Shown piece after piece: positions 43,679-52,809 of a DNA stretch of 64,000 bases. How positions within the stretch are numbered: position 1 is the stretch's first letter; every line of letters starts with the position of its first letter. The stretch is from DAOUBP01 sp964474695. Its GTDB lineage: Bacteria; Chloroflexota; Anaerolineae; CG2-30-64-16. Made by a program: the position numbers and the translations under genes. The stretch is from assembly GCA_964474695.1 (NCBI GenBank), contig CAYYTK010000016.1, forward strand, positions 30,991-94,990, read 5' to 3'. The notes below the pieces were generated by a model. That model was not told where the DNA came from. It worked only from the letters and a program-made list of their open reading frames with translations, and did no database searches.

Positions 43679-45409
43679 TTACTCCCGATCATCGTGAGGG
43701 TTCAAGGGCATACAGACCTCAACGCGGGCGCCCCGGTCGACCACCGAATGGACCGCAATCTGCCCGCCGATACGCGCGACGCGTTGGCGCATGACCCGCA
43801 GGCCAAAGTGCCCCTCGCCGCCGGAAGAGGGATCGAACCCGGCGCCGTTGTCTTCGATGGTCAAGTGCACCTGTGCGGTCTCGGCCCTGAGACTTACGTT
43901 GATCTGACTGGGGCGGCCGGCATGCTTGCGCACGTTCGTCAGCGCCTCCTGGACGATCCGAATAAGCTGCACGCCGGTAGACGCGGGGAGTTGCCCTGGC
44001 TCGCAGAGCGCGGCCGCAGGTCCCTCGATATCCAGGCAAACGGCCAGCCCGGTCTGCGCTTCAAAATGGGCCACGACCTGACGCAGCGCAGCGCAAAAGC
44101 CTTCGGAAGGCAGGCTGACCGCGAGCAGATTGCCGATCAACTCCCGCACATCGTTCTGCATTTCGCGGGAAACCTCGGCGAGGCGGGCCAGGCTGGTGCA
44201 GGCTTCGTCATCTTGCCCCCCTTGCAGGTGAAGCTGAGCAGCCTGGGCTTGTATGTTGAGGAAGGCCAGGCTTTGCGAGAGGCTGTCATGTAGCTCGTTG
44301 GCCAATTGCTCGCGTTCCTGGAGGGTCGCCTGGCTCCATTGCTGATCCAGGAGCTGCGTTTGTGCCCGGCGCCGCTCCGTCACATCGTGCAGCAGAAGCA
44401 AGCGCCCGATGGTCAGCCCGCGGAAGTCCTTGAGGCGAGACCCATTCATGGCATAGTGGCGGGCCTGGAGTCCTGCTCCCAGGCTGATGTCGGCCATCTC
44501 TGCTTGCGTCTCCTGTGGGTCTGCCGCATCGGTGATACGCGCAACCAAGTCAGGGGCAGCCGGCAGCAACTCCCGCAACGTTTTGCCGCGGGCGCCCGCT
44601 GGGATAGACAGTATGTTCGCGGCCGCAGGGTTGAGGCTTGCGATGCGCCAACGGTCATCGAAGACCACCATGCCCTCCCGCATCTGCTCGATCGCCGCCC
44701 TGCGCGCCGCAGGCAGCGGATCGAACAGGCGGAAGGAGAACAGCGCAATGGCATACAGGGTCCAGTTGAGGAGAAGCACTGCGACGAAGGTGTTGAGCAG
44801 GCTCAGCGCAGGCAGGGGGAAGGCGTTCAGCGCGGCCAGGCCGTAGAGCCCGCGGCTCGCGATGTCACCGAGCAGCATCAGCGCCGCGGGCCAGCGATGC
44901 TGCGGGGAGCGGAGGAACAGCCAAAGGAAGGCTGCGATGTTGATCAGGCCGAGACACAATCCGTAAACCAGCATGCTCGCACCAAGCGCGGTGACGCGTC
45001 GTGCAACTTCTCCATCGGCTGCAATTTCCATTTGAGCAAGCGGCAGATGGTCGGATACGATCAAGAGCATAACCGTAAGCGGGGGAAACACGAGCAGGAT
45101 CAGGTTGCGGCGGGTAAGCCAACGCCCAGGGCAGGCATACTCCAGCGCGAAGCAGGCCGCGGCGGTGGCTGAGGGAAGCTGCCAGGCGGCCTGCAGCTTG
45201 TGCCAGGCGATTTTCGCGTCCGGGGTAACGGCGGCGACTTCAAAGGCGATACTCAGCATCCATAGGGCGCCGAACAGTAAGCTGATTGCCAACGGCCGCG
45301 CAGCGGGCACGCTGCGACGCCACCAGCTATAGAGGCCCAGGGCGGCCAGGAAGATGGCAACCACCAGTGACGGCCAGATGTCGGAGGTATAGGCGTAAGC
45401 GCTGGTCAT
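43679..45409 (-). CDS. Sensor histidine kinase, 7TM-PAS-HisKA_3-HATPase
   Basis: The product has 576 residues. The first 225 contain about seven hydrophobic helices, matching the 7TM histidine-kinase sensor module (TPDAKIAWHKLQAAWQLPSA, conserved around helix 3). A PAS domain follows (240-350; DDRWRIASLNPAAANIL). The dimerisation and phosphotransfer motif is LANELHDSLSQSLAFLNIQA, typical of NarX/DegS-like HisKA_3 kinases. The ATPase shows IVQEALTNVRKHA, DNGAGFDP and GHFGLRVMRQR. ATG 45409 was chosen because the hydrophobic region begins there; upstream codons to 45484 add an unlikely leader. It is paired with the LuxR-type regulator 6 bases downstream. Confidence 0.88.
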   Translation of the reverse strand: MTSAYAYTSDIWPSLVVAIFLAALGLYSWWRRSVPAARPLAISLLFGALWMLSIAFEVAAVTPDAKIAWHKLQAAWQLPSATAAACFALEYACPGRWLTRRNLILLVFPPLTVMLLIVSDHLPLAQMEIAADGEVARRVTALGASMLVYGLCLGLINIAAFLWLFLRSPQHRWPAALMLLGDIASRGLYGLAALNAFPLPALSLLNTFVAVLLLNWTLYAIALFSFRLFDPLPAARRAAIEQMREGMVVFDDRWRIASLNPAAANILSIPAGARGKTLRELLPAAPDLVARITDAADPQETQAEMADISLGAGLQARHYAMNGSRLKDFRGLTIGRLLLLHDVTERRRAQTQLLDQQWSQATLQEREQLANELHDSLSQSLAFLNIQAQAAQLHLQGGQDDEACTSLARLAEVSREMQNDVRELIGNLLAVSLPSEGFCAALRQVVAHFEAQTGLAVCLDIEGPAAALCEPGQLPASTGVQLIRIVQEALTNVRKHAGRPSQINVSLRAETAQVHLTIEDNGAGFDPSSGGEGHFGLRVMRQRVARIGGQIAVHSVVDRGARVEVCMPLNPHDDRE

Positions 45410-45524
45410 GGGTGTTGCCCTTGCCGTAAAGTGGTTGGTCGGGAGCAAGGATACCATGAGATGGGGCTGGATGCGAATCGGCAAACGATGCTTATCTCTC
45501 GACCAACCACAACTTCTCGTTTTT

Positions 45525-47009
45525 CTACTTGACTTCTACCGGCGGCAGGGTCGGCGTCACTTCGGTCGCTGGCCCCCAGCGCTGCGGCTGGGCCGATGTG
45601 TCCGGCGCCGGCCGTGTGGCGGCCGGCTCGGCCGGCGCGTACTGTCCCAGCGTCACCTGGTAACGGCGGAACAGGTCGGCATCCTGCACCATCTGTTCGT
45701 CGGCGGTGGCGGCAGCCACCGTGCGCAGTTGCAGCTCGGTGTCGCGAGCCAGCAGCCAGGCCTCCGCGTAGCGTCCGCCGCGCACCAGATGCGAGATGGA
45801 CTGCAAGGCCTCCGCCGAGCGCTTGATGGTTACATTGCGCAGCAGCTCTGCGTCGGCCGCCGGATCGTAGGCAGACAGGTTCAGTGCTGTTGCGGTCACC
45901 TGGCCGCTGGTGCTGCGCGGTCGTTGGGCGAAGATGTCGTTGTAGCTCAAGGTGACCTGGGCCAATGCCCGCTGGCCGGCCGGCCCGCCTGGCGCCTGCA
46001 ATCGCACCAACAGCACCTGGCTCTCGCCCGCGCCCATGTCTTGCAGCTTGACCTGGGCTCCGGCCGCGGGCGGCATTCCCTCCAGGCCGGTGACCTCCGC
46101 CAGCGTCGTGCCGCCCAACGGCTGCACTGCGATCGTCACCTCGCCGGCCACCTTCTCCACCAGCCCCTCCACCTCTGCGCGAAAGACCTTGTCCATCTCC
46201 TCGGCTGAATCGATGAAGTGGTAGGCGCCCTGTCCCTGGCGGGCCAGCGTGCTCAGCAGGCTGTCGTTGAAGTCGCGCCCCAGGCCGATGGTGGACAGGT
46301 AGATGCCCTTCTGGTTATAGGCCAGCGCATCCAGGGCGATTTGTGTCGGCTCCGTCATCCCCACGTTGGCGATGCCGTCGGTCAGCAAGATGACTCGGTT
46401 GTTGCGGCGGATGTCGAAGTTGCGATCGACCTCCTGGAAGCCGAGCATCATGCCGCCGTGCAGGTTGGTGGAGCCGGTGGGCTTGATGCGGTCGATGGTG
46501 TGTTGGATCCAGGCGCCGTTGCCCATCGGCTGGGCGGCCAGGATCACCTCGGCATCCGTGTCATAGGCGACGATCGCGACGATGTCCGCGGGGTCCAGGG
46601 TGCGCAGGAAGGTGCGCAGCGCCTCTTTGACATAAGGCATCTTGTCGGCTGTGTCCATGGAGCCGCTGCGGTCAATGACCAGCGCCAGATTGAGCGGCGT
46701 GCGCGCCTTAGTCGCGGCCTCGCGCGCCTGCAGGCCGATCTGCAGCCAGACCTCGCCGCCGGCAGCCGGGATCTGCGGGTTGCCGATGCGCAGATCCAGC
46801 CCCAGCGGCTCGCCGGTCGGCATGGGGAAGCGCTGTTCATAGTAGTTGAGGTACTCGGCGACGCGGATGTTTTCGGCGGGCACAATGTCGCCCTGGTTGA
46901 TCATGCCGCGGCTGTAGGATTTGGAGGCGTCCATCGAGGCTGAGCAGCCTGCAGCCAGCAGCGCGAGCGACGCCAACGCCAACAGAGCCAGTAGACGAAA
47001 GTTTTTCAT
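45525..47009 (-). CDS. VWA-domain lipoprotein
   Basis: The 494-residue protein begins with a lipoprotein signal peptide ending LALLAAGC, so it should be anchored outside the membrane by its Cys. A region typical of YfbK-like proteins (AENIRVAEYLNYYEQRFPMP) precedes the von Willebrand A domain (about 105-290) with an intact MIDAS: DRSGS, the Thr in GSTNLHGG and LLTDGIANVG. The C-terminal third is a beta-rich region followed by helices as in YfbK homologues. AAGGAGA precedes ATG 47009. Its position upstream of the kinase, regulator and giant protein suggests an extracellular partner, perhaps for adhesion or assembly. Confidence 0.87.
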   Translation of the reverse strand: MKNFRLLALLALASLALLAAGCSASMDASKSYSRGMINQGDIVPAENIRVAEYLNYYEQRFPMPTGEPLGLDLRIGNPQIPAAGGEVWLQIGLQAREAATKARTPLNLALVIDRSGSMDTADKMPYVKEALRTFLRTLDPADIVAIVAYDTDAEVILAAQPMGNGAWIQHTIDRIKPTGSTNLHGGMMLGFQEVDRNFDIRRNNRVILLTDGIANVGMTEPTQIALDALAYNQKGIYLSTIGLGRDFNDSLLSTLARQGQGAYHFIDSAEEMDKVFRAEVEGLVEKVAGEVTIAVQPLGGTTLAEVTGLEGMPPAAGAQVKLQDMGAGESQVLLVRLQAPGGPAGQRALAQVTLSYNDIFAQRPRSTSGQVTATALNLSAYDPAADAELLRNVTIKRSAEALQSISHLVRGGRYAEAWLLARDTELQLRTVAAATADEQMVQDADLFRRYQVTLGQYAPAEPAATRPAPDTSAQPQRWGPATEVTPTLPPVEVK

Positions 47010-47029
47010 GGTCGGTTCTCCTTTTGCTA

Positions 47030-47058
47030 TTTACGAGATTGTCCTTTGCCGTTATAAT
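47030..47058 (+). promoter_or_regulatory. Promoter for the XRE-TPR gene
   Basis: TTTACG (47030-47035), 17-bp spacer and perfect TATAAT (47053-47058). The predicted leader is about 155 bases and contains three GTGACA-type repeats. Confidence 0.5.
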
Positions 47059-47149
47059 CAGGGTGCTGAGCTGGTCAGGAGCCCCTTGGGCTCTTACCAT
47101 GCTGGCCTTATTCTCGCGTTGCTGTTGTTGCATTTCAAGCACCAGATGT

Positions 47150-47198
47150 GTGACATCTCGCGTGACAACGGGGCGGAGTGAGCCTCCTGAGTGACAAC
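47150..47198 (+). repeat. Three GTGACA(A/T)C repeats before the XRE-TPR gene
   Basis: GTGACATC at 47150-47157, GTGACAAC at 47162-47169 and again at 47191-47198. The last two head imperfect copies of a 29-bp unit (GTGACAACGGGG ... CCTGAG). They end 23 bases before the ATG and might be operator sites, possibly for autoregulation. Confidence 0.4.
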
Positions 47199-47221
47199 GG
47201 GGTTGCACCCCCTGAGGGACC

Positions 47222-48841
47222 ATGAAGACGTTCGGTGAGCTCTTGAGCCACCACATGCGCCAGGCTGGGATCAGCGATGCCGAGATGGCGCGCACGTTGG
47301 GCGTGCAGCGCCAGACCATTTTTCGCTGGCGTGAGGGGATGGTGCAGCGCCCGCGCGAGCGCGAGGACGTGCTGCGGATAGCCGGCAAGCTGCGCCTGAC
47401 GCCGGCAGAGCGCGATGAACTGCTGCTGGCGGCCGGCTTTGCGCCCCAGGAGATCGCGTCCGCCCCGATGCCCGCGATCGAGCTGATCGGCTCGATTGAA
47501 CCTCCGCAGGACCAGGCATTTAGGCCGGCGCCGGTTGTCTCCGATTCGCAGCATCCGCTGCCAGCGGTGCGCCTGCCTGGGCAGCAGCGCCCGCGCCGGC
47601 TGTGGCTGATCCTTGGTGCGGTGGCGGTGCTGGTGCTGGCGGGGTTCGCCGTCGTGCTGCTCAACCGTCCACCTGGCCCGGATGGGGCCGCCGGCAGCCG
47701 CAACCTGCCCCGTCCGGCCCAGCCCGATGAGACATTGATCTTGCTCAGCCAGTTCGCCAATTACAGCCAGGGCCAGGCCGGCTACAACGTGGCCGGCCGG
47801 CTGCGGGAGGCGCTGCTGGAAGAGGTCAGCGCCGCTGCCCTGGACGGCGTGCGTATCGAGATCTGGCCGGAGGTGATCGATAGCCCGGACACGGCCCTGG
47901 CCGCCACCGAGGCCGTCAGCGCGACGTTGGTGCTGTGGGGCGAATACGACAGCGGCCGCGTGGTGGCGCGCGTGCAGGCGCTCGGTGTGACCGAGGGTGT
48001 TGGCCAGCGGGAAATCCGCCGGTTGGTGGAATCGCCGGCTGATCTGAATGTCACCGTCAACACCGAACTGCCCACGGAGATGCGTTGGATGGCGCTCTAT
48101 GTGCTCGGCGAGGCGGCGCTGAACGCGGGCCGCTATGACACCGCCGAAGCCGCCCTGAAGCGCGCCCTGTCCACGGCCGGCGGCGACGACGAGAGCGGCA
48201 GCCGGATTTACTACGATCTCGGCTTAATCGAGCACGCCAGGGCCGCCCCGGATGTGAGCCAGGCCATCGCTTATTACACGTTGGCCATCGAGCGGAGCCC
48301 GGGTTCCGTATCGGCGCTGAACAACCGCGGGGTGGGTTACTTTAGTCGTCGGGCCGAGGGGGATGTGCCGCGCGCTGTGGCCGACTTCGAGCAAGCGCTT
48401 CGACTCAACCCTGACTTTGCCCCGGCGCAGTTCAACCTGGGGTTGGCGCTACTGGCGCAGGGGGCGGGGGAACGGGAGCGCGGCATGGACGCGCTGCGCC
48501 GGGCGCAGGAATTGGCGCCGGAAGCGCCGGGGCCTTACAATGCCCTGTGTTGGGAGTATGCTCTCCAGTCCCGGCCCGAGGAGGCGCTTCCCTACTGCGA
48601 CCAGGCGGTCGCGCTGGACCCCACCCCCTTCAGTCGCGACAGCCGCGGGGTAGTCTACGCTCTGCAGGGACGCAACACAGAGGCCATCGCCGAGTTTGAG
48701 AGCTTCGTGAGCTGGCTGCAAGGTCAGTCGCAGACCGTCTATGAACACTATGCCCCTGAACGCCAGGCGTGGATCGAAGCGCTGCGCCGGGGCCGCGACC
48801 CTTTTGACTCAGCCATGCTAGAGTCCTTGCGCAGCGAGTGA
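47222..48841 (+). CDS. XRE-type HTH protein with one membrane helix and TPR domain
   Basis: The 539-residue protein starts with a helix-turn-helix domain (5-70; AGISDAEMARTLGVQRQTIF). A single hydrophobic helix follows near 121-145 (LWLILGAVAVLVLAGFAVVL). The C-terminal 250 residues are helical repeats of TPR type, including LNNRGVGYFSRRAEGDVPRA and LNPDFAPAQFNLGLALLAQG. The middle part (170-280) resembles beta-rich extracytoplasmic domains. This suggests a membrane-tethered regulator with cytoplasmic DNA-binding and external TPRs. The ATG is at the end of a GAGGGACC leader; a promoter and repeated motifs lie upstream. No partner gene is identified. Confidence 0.82.
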   Translation: MKTFGELLSHHMRQAGISDAEMARTLGVQRQTIFRWREGMVQRPREREDVLRIAGKLRLTPAERDELLLAAGFAPQEIASAPMPAIELIGSIEPPQDQAFRPAPVVSDSQHPLPAVRLPGQQRPRRLWLILGAVAVLVLAGFAVVLLNRPPGPDGAAGSRNLPRPAQPDETLILLSQFANYSQGQAGYNVAGRLREALLEEVSAAALDGVRIEIWPEVIDSPDTALAATEAVSATLVLWGEYDSGRVVARVQALGVTEGVGQREIRRLVESPADLNVTVNTELPTEMRWMALYVLGEAALNAGRYDTAEAALKRALSTAGGDDESGSRIYYDLGLIEHARAAPDVSQAIAYYTLAIERSPGSVSALNNRGVGYFSRRAEGDVPRAVADFEQALRLNPDFAPAQFNLGLALLAQGAGERERGMDALRRAQELAPEAPGPYNALCWEYALQSRPEEALPYCDQAVALDPTPFSRDSRGVVYALQGRNTEAIAEFESFVSWLQGQSQTVYEHYAPERQAWIEALRRGRDPFDSAMLESLRSE

Positions 48842-48894
48842 CTGTCAGGATGGGTGATTGCTCTTCTTGGGGCCGTCGGAAACGGTAGGCGAGT

Positions 48895-49149
48895 TTGGGC
48901 TGGAATTCGGCGGCGGCTCCGACCTTCGGCTGGAGCGCGGAAGAGGCGCTCGGCAGGCACATCTCTGACCTCTACGCGGCCACGATACCGGGAGGGTCGC
49001 GCGAAGCCGCCTTAAAGCAGATACAGGCGGCCGGCTGGTGGGAGGGCGAGGTGCACTATCAGCGCAAGGACGGCGCCTACTTCCTGGCCTGCGTCAAGAC
49101 CACCGCCCGGTGCGCATGCTCAGGTGGTTACCCCAACAATTCCTCATAA
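48895..49149 (+). pseudogene. PAS-domain fragment of a lost sensor kinase
   Basis: One frame reads WNSAAAPTFGWSAEEALGRH, then ISDLYAAT and GWWEGEVHYQRKDGAYF, the typical PAS core ending in the beta-hairpin. It has no ATG or ribosome site, lacks the beginning of a PAS fold, and loses homology after about 49110 (KTTARCACSGG), where a frameshift or junction is likely. It lies just upstream of an intact PAS kinase and is probably a relic of another copy. Confidence 0.6.
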
Positions 49150-49190
49150 TTGACGAGTATAGCACATAACCTTTTGTTCGCCCATACGTC

Positions 49191-49196
49191 TATAAT
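49191..49196 (+). promoter_or_regulatory. -10-like TATAAT upstream of the multi-PAS kinase
   Basis: A perfect TATAAT in a locally AT-rich patch about 108 bp before the chosen start. No clear -35 is present at 16-18 bp. Confidence 0.35.
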
Positions 49197-49303
49197 TAGC
49201 AGATGCGAAACCTGCATAGCACGGGTCGGCTGTGTGCGGTCAGAATAGCAAGGCTGCTGAGAGATACTGTTTGGACAGCGATTGGGCGGCTCGGCCTGCA
49301 GTA

Positions 49304-52300
49304 ATGAACGAGAGCGAAGAGATGCCAACGGAAACAATTCTCCAGCGCGCTGCCGAGCAGCGCCGCCTGGCAGAGGCGCGAGTCAAAACCTTGGGACATC
49401 GGGACCCGGCGACCCTCGCACCTGAAGAGGCCGAGCGCCTGCTTCACGAACTGCACGTCCACCAGATCGAGCTGGAGATGCGGAACGAAGAGCTGCTCAG
49501 GACGCAGGAAAAGTACCGCACGCTGACCGAGAGCATGAAAGATGTCGTGTGGGTCCTGGACCCTCTGGCCGGACGCTTTCTGTACGTGAGTCCGTCCGTG
49601 CTGGCTCTGCGCGGCTATACGGCGGAGGAAGTGCTGGCCCAACCCGCGGCCGCGGCGCTGACCCCGGAGAGCGCCGAGCGCGTGAACCGCATCATGGCGC
49701 AGGGCTATGCGTCGTTTCGCAGCGGCCGGCGGTCGGCCGATACCTATAATACGACCGAGCTGGAGCAGCCGTGCAAGGATGGCTCGACCGTCTGGACCGA
49801 GGCGATCACACACTACGTGCTCGATGACGCAACCGGCGGGATCGTCGTTCACGGCGTGTCGCGCGATATCAGCGAGCGCAAGCGCGTCGAGGAGACGCTG
49901 CGCGCCAGCGAAAGCCGCTATCGCGATCTCTACGAGAACGCGCCGGTCGCGTATTTTTCGGTGGGACCCGACGGGCGGATCCGGCGCTGCAACCGGCAGG
50001 CGGCCCGGATGCTCGGCTACACGATCGAGCAATTGGTGGGCCGTCCGGTTTTCGACCTCTACCCGGACACGGCTGACGGCAAACCGCGGGCCCGCCAGGT
50101 GTTTCAGCGTTTTCTGGCCCGCGAGCCGGTGGCCGGCGAAGAGCTGCGGATGATGAAAGCGGACGGGACGCTGATCTGGATCAGCCTGTCGGTGACCGCC
50201 ATCCTCGACGCCGCGGGTGAGGTGGTCGAAAGCCGTTCGTCCGTGATCGACATCACCGAGCGTAAAGAGGCGGAGGCTCTGTTGGAGGCTCGCGTGCAGG
50301 AGCGCACCCGCGACTTGCAAGCTGAGATCGCCGAGCGGGCCGCGGCGCAAGCCGCGCTGCAGCGCAGCCAGGCGAGCCTGGCCGAGGCCGAGCGCATCGC
50401 CCATCTGGGCAGTTGGGAACTTGATCTGTCAACCGGCGAACTGCAGCCAGCCAGCGAATTGCAGCTATCCGACGAAGCGCGGCGCATCTATGGCTTCGCA
50501 CCCGCGCCGCACCCCATCACCGTTGCCGACGTTGACAATGCCATCCACCCGGACGATCGCGCCGCGGTCCAAGCCGCGCGGCAGCGCGGGCTCCGTTCGG
50601 ATCAGGCCTACAGCGTCCGCTACCGCATCGTGCTGCCCGGCGGCGAGGTGCGCATGGTCCACGTTGTCGGCGAAGCCCGCCGCGCTGCGACAGGCCGGTC
50701 CACGCACGCCTACGGCATGGCGCAGGACATCACCGAGCAGGAGCAGGTTAAAGCGGCGCTGGCCCGGCGCGTCCGGGAATTGACGAGCCTGCAGGAGTTG
50801 GGCCGCATCGTCAGCTTCGAGCTTTCGCTGGAAGACATCATCCGCGTCTACCTGGAAAGGCTTGTGACCCTGGCCGGTCTCGATCTGGCCCAGGTGTTTC
50901 TGCTGCGTGAGGGGCGGCTGCACCTGGCGGGCGCCTCCAGTGATTCGGGCAGATCGACGGCGCAGGCGCAGATCCCGGAGGTGAGCGAATGCCTGTGCGG
51001 GCTGGCCGCGCAGGAGGGGCGGACGGTGTACAGCGGGGGGATTGACGGCCATGTGCACTGGGCACGCAGCCATTGCTGCACCGATGGCCTGCATGAGCTG
51101 GCCGCGCTGCCCCTGCGCAGTGGCGAAGCGATCATCGGCGTGCTGGCCGTGGCCGCGGCGGCGCCCGACGTGCTGGCTGCTCGCCTCACGTTCCTGGAAA
51201 CGGCGGCCGAGCTGATTGCAGGCCGGCTGCAGAACGCGCTGCTGCACCGGGAGATTCAGGCGCGCGCGGCCGGCCTGGAAGAGACCGTGAGCGAACGCAC
51301 CCGGGAGCTGCAGGCGGAACGGGATCGCACCCAGGCCATCCTGGAGACCGTGGGCGAGTCGGTGGTCGTCACCGATCTGGACGGGCAGCTCCTCTTCATC
51401 AACCCCGCTACGACGGCCCTCACCGGTCACGCGCGGGACGAGGAGCTGGGCCGGCCGCTGTGGCACGAGTGGACGGAGCAGGCGCGCACGGAGATCTGGC
51501 CGGAGGCGCAGCGCGCACTGCGCACCGGCCAGGCCTGGCATGGCGAGGTCAGCGGGCAGCAGCGGAACGGTGCGACGTACGTCGCCGCGTTGACCGCGAC
51601 GCCGCTGTATGATGCGGATGTGACGCTGGGACCGGTGGGTGCGGTGTGGGCGCAGCGCGATGTTACGATGGTCAAGGAAGCTGCGCAGCTCAAAGACCAG
51701 TTCGTCGCCAACGTCTCGCACGAGCTGCGCACGCCGATCTCGATCATTGCGCTGGCGTGCGATAACCTGGAAACGTTCCAAGACCGGCTGGACGAGGGCC
51801 AGCGCCTGGCGATCGTGCGCGACATTCAGGAGCAGACCCATCGGCTGGACGCGATCGTCGCCGACACCCTGCAGATAGCGCGGATAGACGCCGGCCGCGT
51901 GCCCGCGGAGAAGCGGCGGCTGGACCTGGCGCGGCTGGTGCGTGAGGAAGCGACCGGTCTGCGGCCGCTCATCGGGCGGCGCGGCCAAGAGCTGAGCGTG
52001 GCTGCGGCCGCGGCCGTGACCGTGCTGGGCAATGAGATGCAGTTGCGCCAGATCGTGCGCAATCTGCTCGACAACGCCACCAAGTACACACTGGCCGGCC
52101 GGCAGATCTCCTGCACCTGCGAGGTCCGCGCCGGGGCGTTGGGCGCGGCCGGGGGTGGGGAGGCCTGGGCGGTGGTGGAGGTGACGGACGAGGGGATCGG
52201 CATCGCATCCCGCGATCTGCCGTACCTGTTCGAGCGCTTCTATCGGGTGCACAGCGAAGGCGCGACGCCGGGCACGGGCCTGGGCCTGCCGATCGCCCAG

Positions 52301-52402
52301 GAATTGGTCGCGCTGCACGGCGGCTGGATCAGCGTCGCCTCCACCCACGGGCAGGGCAGCACGTTTACGGTGTATCTGCCGTTGGCGGGACAAGAGGCGT
52401 GA
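49304..52402 (+). CDS. Multi-sensor histidine kinase, PAS-PAS-PAS-GAF-PAS-HisKA-HATPase, soluble
   Basis: The product is about 1,032 residues with no membrane helix. A helical start (LHELHVHQIELEMRNEELL) leads into PAS domains at about 70-189, 200-325 and 361-479, a GAF domain at 496-645, a coiled coil, a fourth PAS at 676-785, then the phosphoacceptor VANVSHELRTPISII (His about 805). The ATPase shows LRQIVRNLLDNATKYT, TDEGIGIA and TPGTGLGLPIAQEL. ATG 49304 is a choice among GTG 49232, ATG 49304 and ATG 49322; none has a strong ribosome site. The OmpR-type regulator at 52810 is the probable partner. Its GAF-to-C-terminus half is closely paralogous to the kinase at 53616. The stimulus is unknown. 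Confidence 0.87.
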   Translation: MNESEEMPTETILQRAAEQRRLAEARVKTLGHRDPATLAPEEAERLLHELHVHQIELEMRNEELLRTQEKYRTLTESMKDVVWVLDPLAGRFLYVSPSVLALRGYTAEEVLAQPAAAALTPESAERVNRIMAQGYASFRSGRRSADTYNTTELEQPCKDGSTVWTEAITHYVLDDATGGIVVHGVSRDISERKRVEETLRASESRYRDLYENAPVAYFSVGPDGRIRRCNRQAARMLGYTIEQLVGRPVFDLYPDTADGKPRARQVFQRFLAREPVAGEELRMMKADGTLIWISLSVTAILDAAGEVVESRSSVIDITERKEAEALLEARVQERTRDLQAEIAERAAAQAALQRSQASLAEAERIAHLGSWELDLSTGELQPASELQLSDEARRIYGFAPAPHPITVADVDNAIHPDDRAAVQAARQRGLRSDQAYSVRYRIVLPGGEVRMVHVVGEARRAATGRSTHAYGMAQDITEQEQVKAALARRVRELTSLQELGRIVSFELSLEDIIRVYLERLVTLAGLDLAQVFLLREGRLHLAGASSDSGRSTAQAQIPEVSECLCGLAAQEGRTVYSGGIDGHVHWARSHCCTDGLHELAALPLRSGEAIIGVLAVAAAAPDVLAARLTFLETAAELIAGRLQNALLHREIQARAAGLEETVSERTRELQAERDRTQAILETVGESVVVTDLDGQLLFINPATTALTGHARDEELGRPLWHEWTEQARTEIWPEAQRALRTGQAWHGEVSGQQRNGATYVAALTATPLYDADVTLGPVGAVWAQRDVTMVKEAAQLKDQFVANVSHELRTPISIIALACDNLETFQDRLDEGQRLAIVRDIQEQTHRLDAIVADTLQIARIDAGRVPAEKRRLDLARLVREEATGLRPLIGRRGQELSVAAAAAVTVLGNEMQLRQIVRNLLDNATKYTLAGRQISCTCEVRAGALGAAGGGEAWAVVEVTDEGIGIASRDLPYLFERFYRVHSEGATPGTGLGLPIAQELVALHGGWISVASTHGQGSTFTVYLPLAGQEA

Positions 52403-52447
52403 CGAAATGTGGAATGTGTAATGTGCAAGGTGTAATGTGGAATGTAA

Positions 52448-52602
52448 GGCGTGGTGCGTATTGCGTATTGCGTGGTGCCGTAGTGCGTGGTGCCGTAGTG
52501 CGTGGTGCGTGGTGCGTGGTGCGTGGTGCGTGGTGCGTGGTGCGTGGTGCCGTAGGGCGTGGTGCGGCGACCTGCGGGTCGTAGTGCGTAGTGCGTGGTG
52601 CA
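52448..52602 (+). repeat. Imperfect heptamer tandem repeat (GTGGTGC / GTATTGC)
   Basis: About 155 bp built from 7-mers such as GTGGTGC and GTAGTGC and the variant GTATTGC, with single C insertions. A shorter tract of the same unit follows the paralogous kinase gene (56305-56336). Confidence 0.8.
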
Positions 52603-52680
52603 TGTCATTCTGAGCGCTTTGTTAGATTAGAGCTTGTCATCCTGAGCGCTTCGTTAGACTAGAGCTTGTCATCCTGAGCG
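52603..52680 (+). repeat. 32-bp tandem repeat, about 2.4 copies
   Basis: TGTCATTCTGAGCG begins at 52603, and TGTCATCCTGAGCG at 52635 and 52667, an exact 32-bp period. The unit also holds GCTTTGTTAGATTAGAGCT. The TGTCATCCTGAGCG...CAGCGAAGGATCTC pattern (second part at about 52717-52730) is a dispersed repeat type seen in many bacteria. Confidence 0.75.
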
Positions 52681-52740
52681 GGTTGTCAACTCAAAGCCAA
52701 TTACGGCGAAACCCCAGCGAAGGATCTCGTCTGCGCCGCC

Positions 52741-52796
52741 TGACCACTGCCCACTGACCACTGACGCCTGCCCACTGACCACTGACCACTGACCTC
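52741..52796 (+). repeat. CCACTGA-type tandem repeat before the response regulator
   Basis: Five imperfect copies of TGACCACTG and CCCACTGACC variants, ending 13 bp before ATG 52810 and directly abutting the AAGGAG ribosome site. Confidence 0.7.
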
Positions 52797-52809
52797 AAGG
52801 AGAGAGAAA

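Larger units (their letters stand above)
48842..49303. other. 462-bp gap holding a PAS-domain remnant and a promoter-like sequence
   Basis: Apart from the decayed PAS segment (48895-49149) and a TATAAT at 49191-49196, I see no gene in this stretch between the XRE-TPR gene and the multi-PAS kinase. Confidence 0.5.
52403..52809. other. 407-bp gap made largely of short tandem repeats
   Basis: It contains a GTGGTGC-type heptamer tract (52448-52602), a 32-bp tandem repeat (52603-52680) and a TGACCACTGACC-type tract (52741-52796). No gene or promoter is evident; the following regulator gene has its own AAGGAG ribosome site. Confidence 0.8.

Noticed and set aside
52448..52602. Possible CRISPR array in the repeat-rich gap
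   Set aside because: Units are 7 bp and contiguous, without unique spacers of 25-45 bp; no cas genes are in the window.
50465..52603. Minus-strand frame of 712 codons opposite the multi-PAS kinase
   Set aside because: It is a shadow of conserved kinase sequence and begins within simple repeats (HHALRTT-type).
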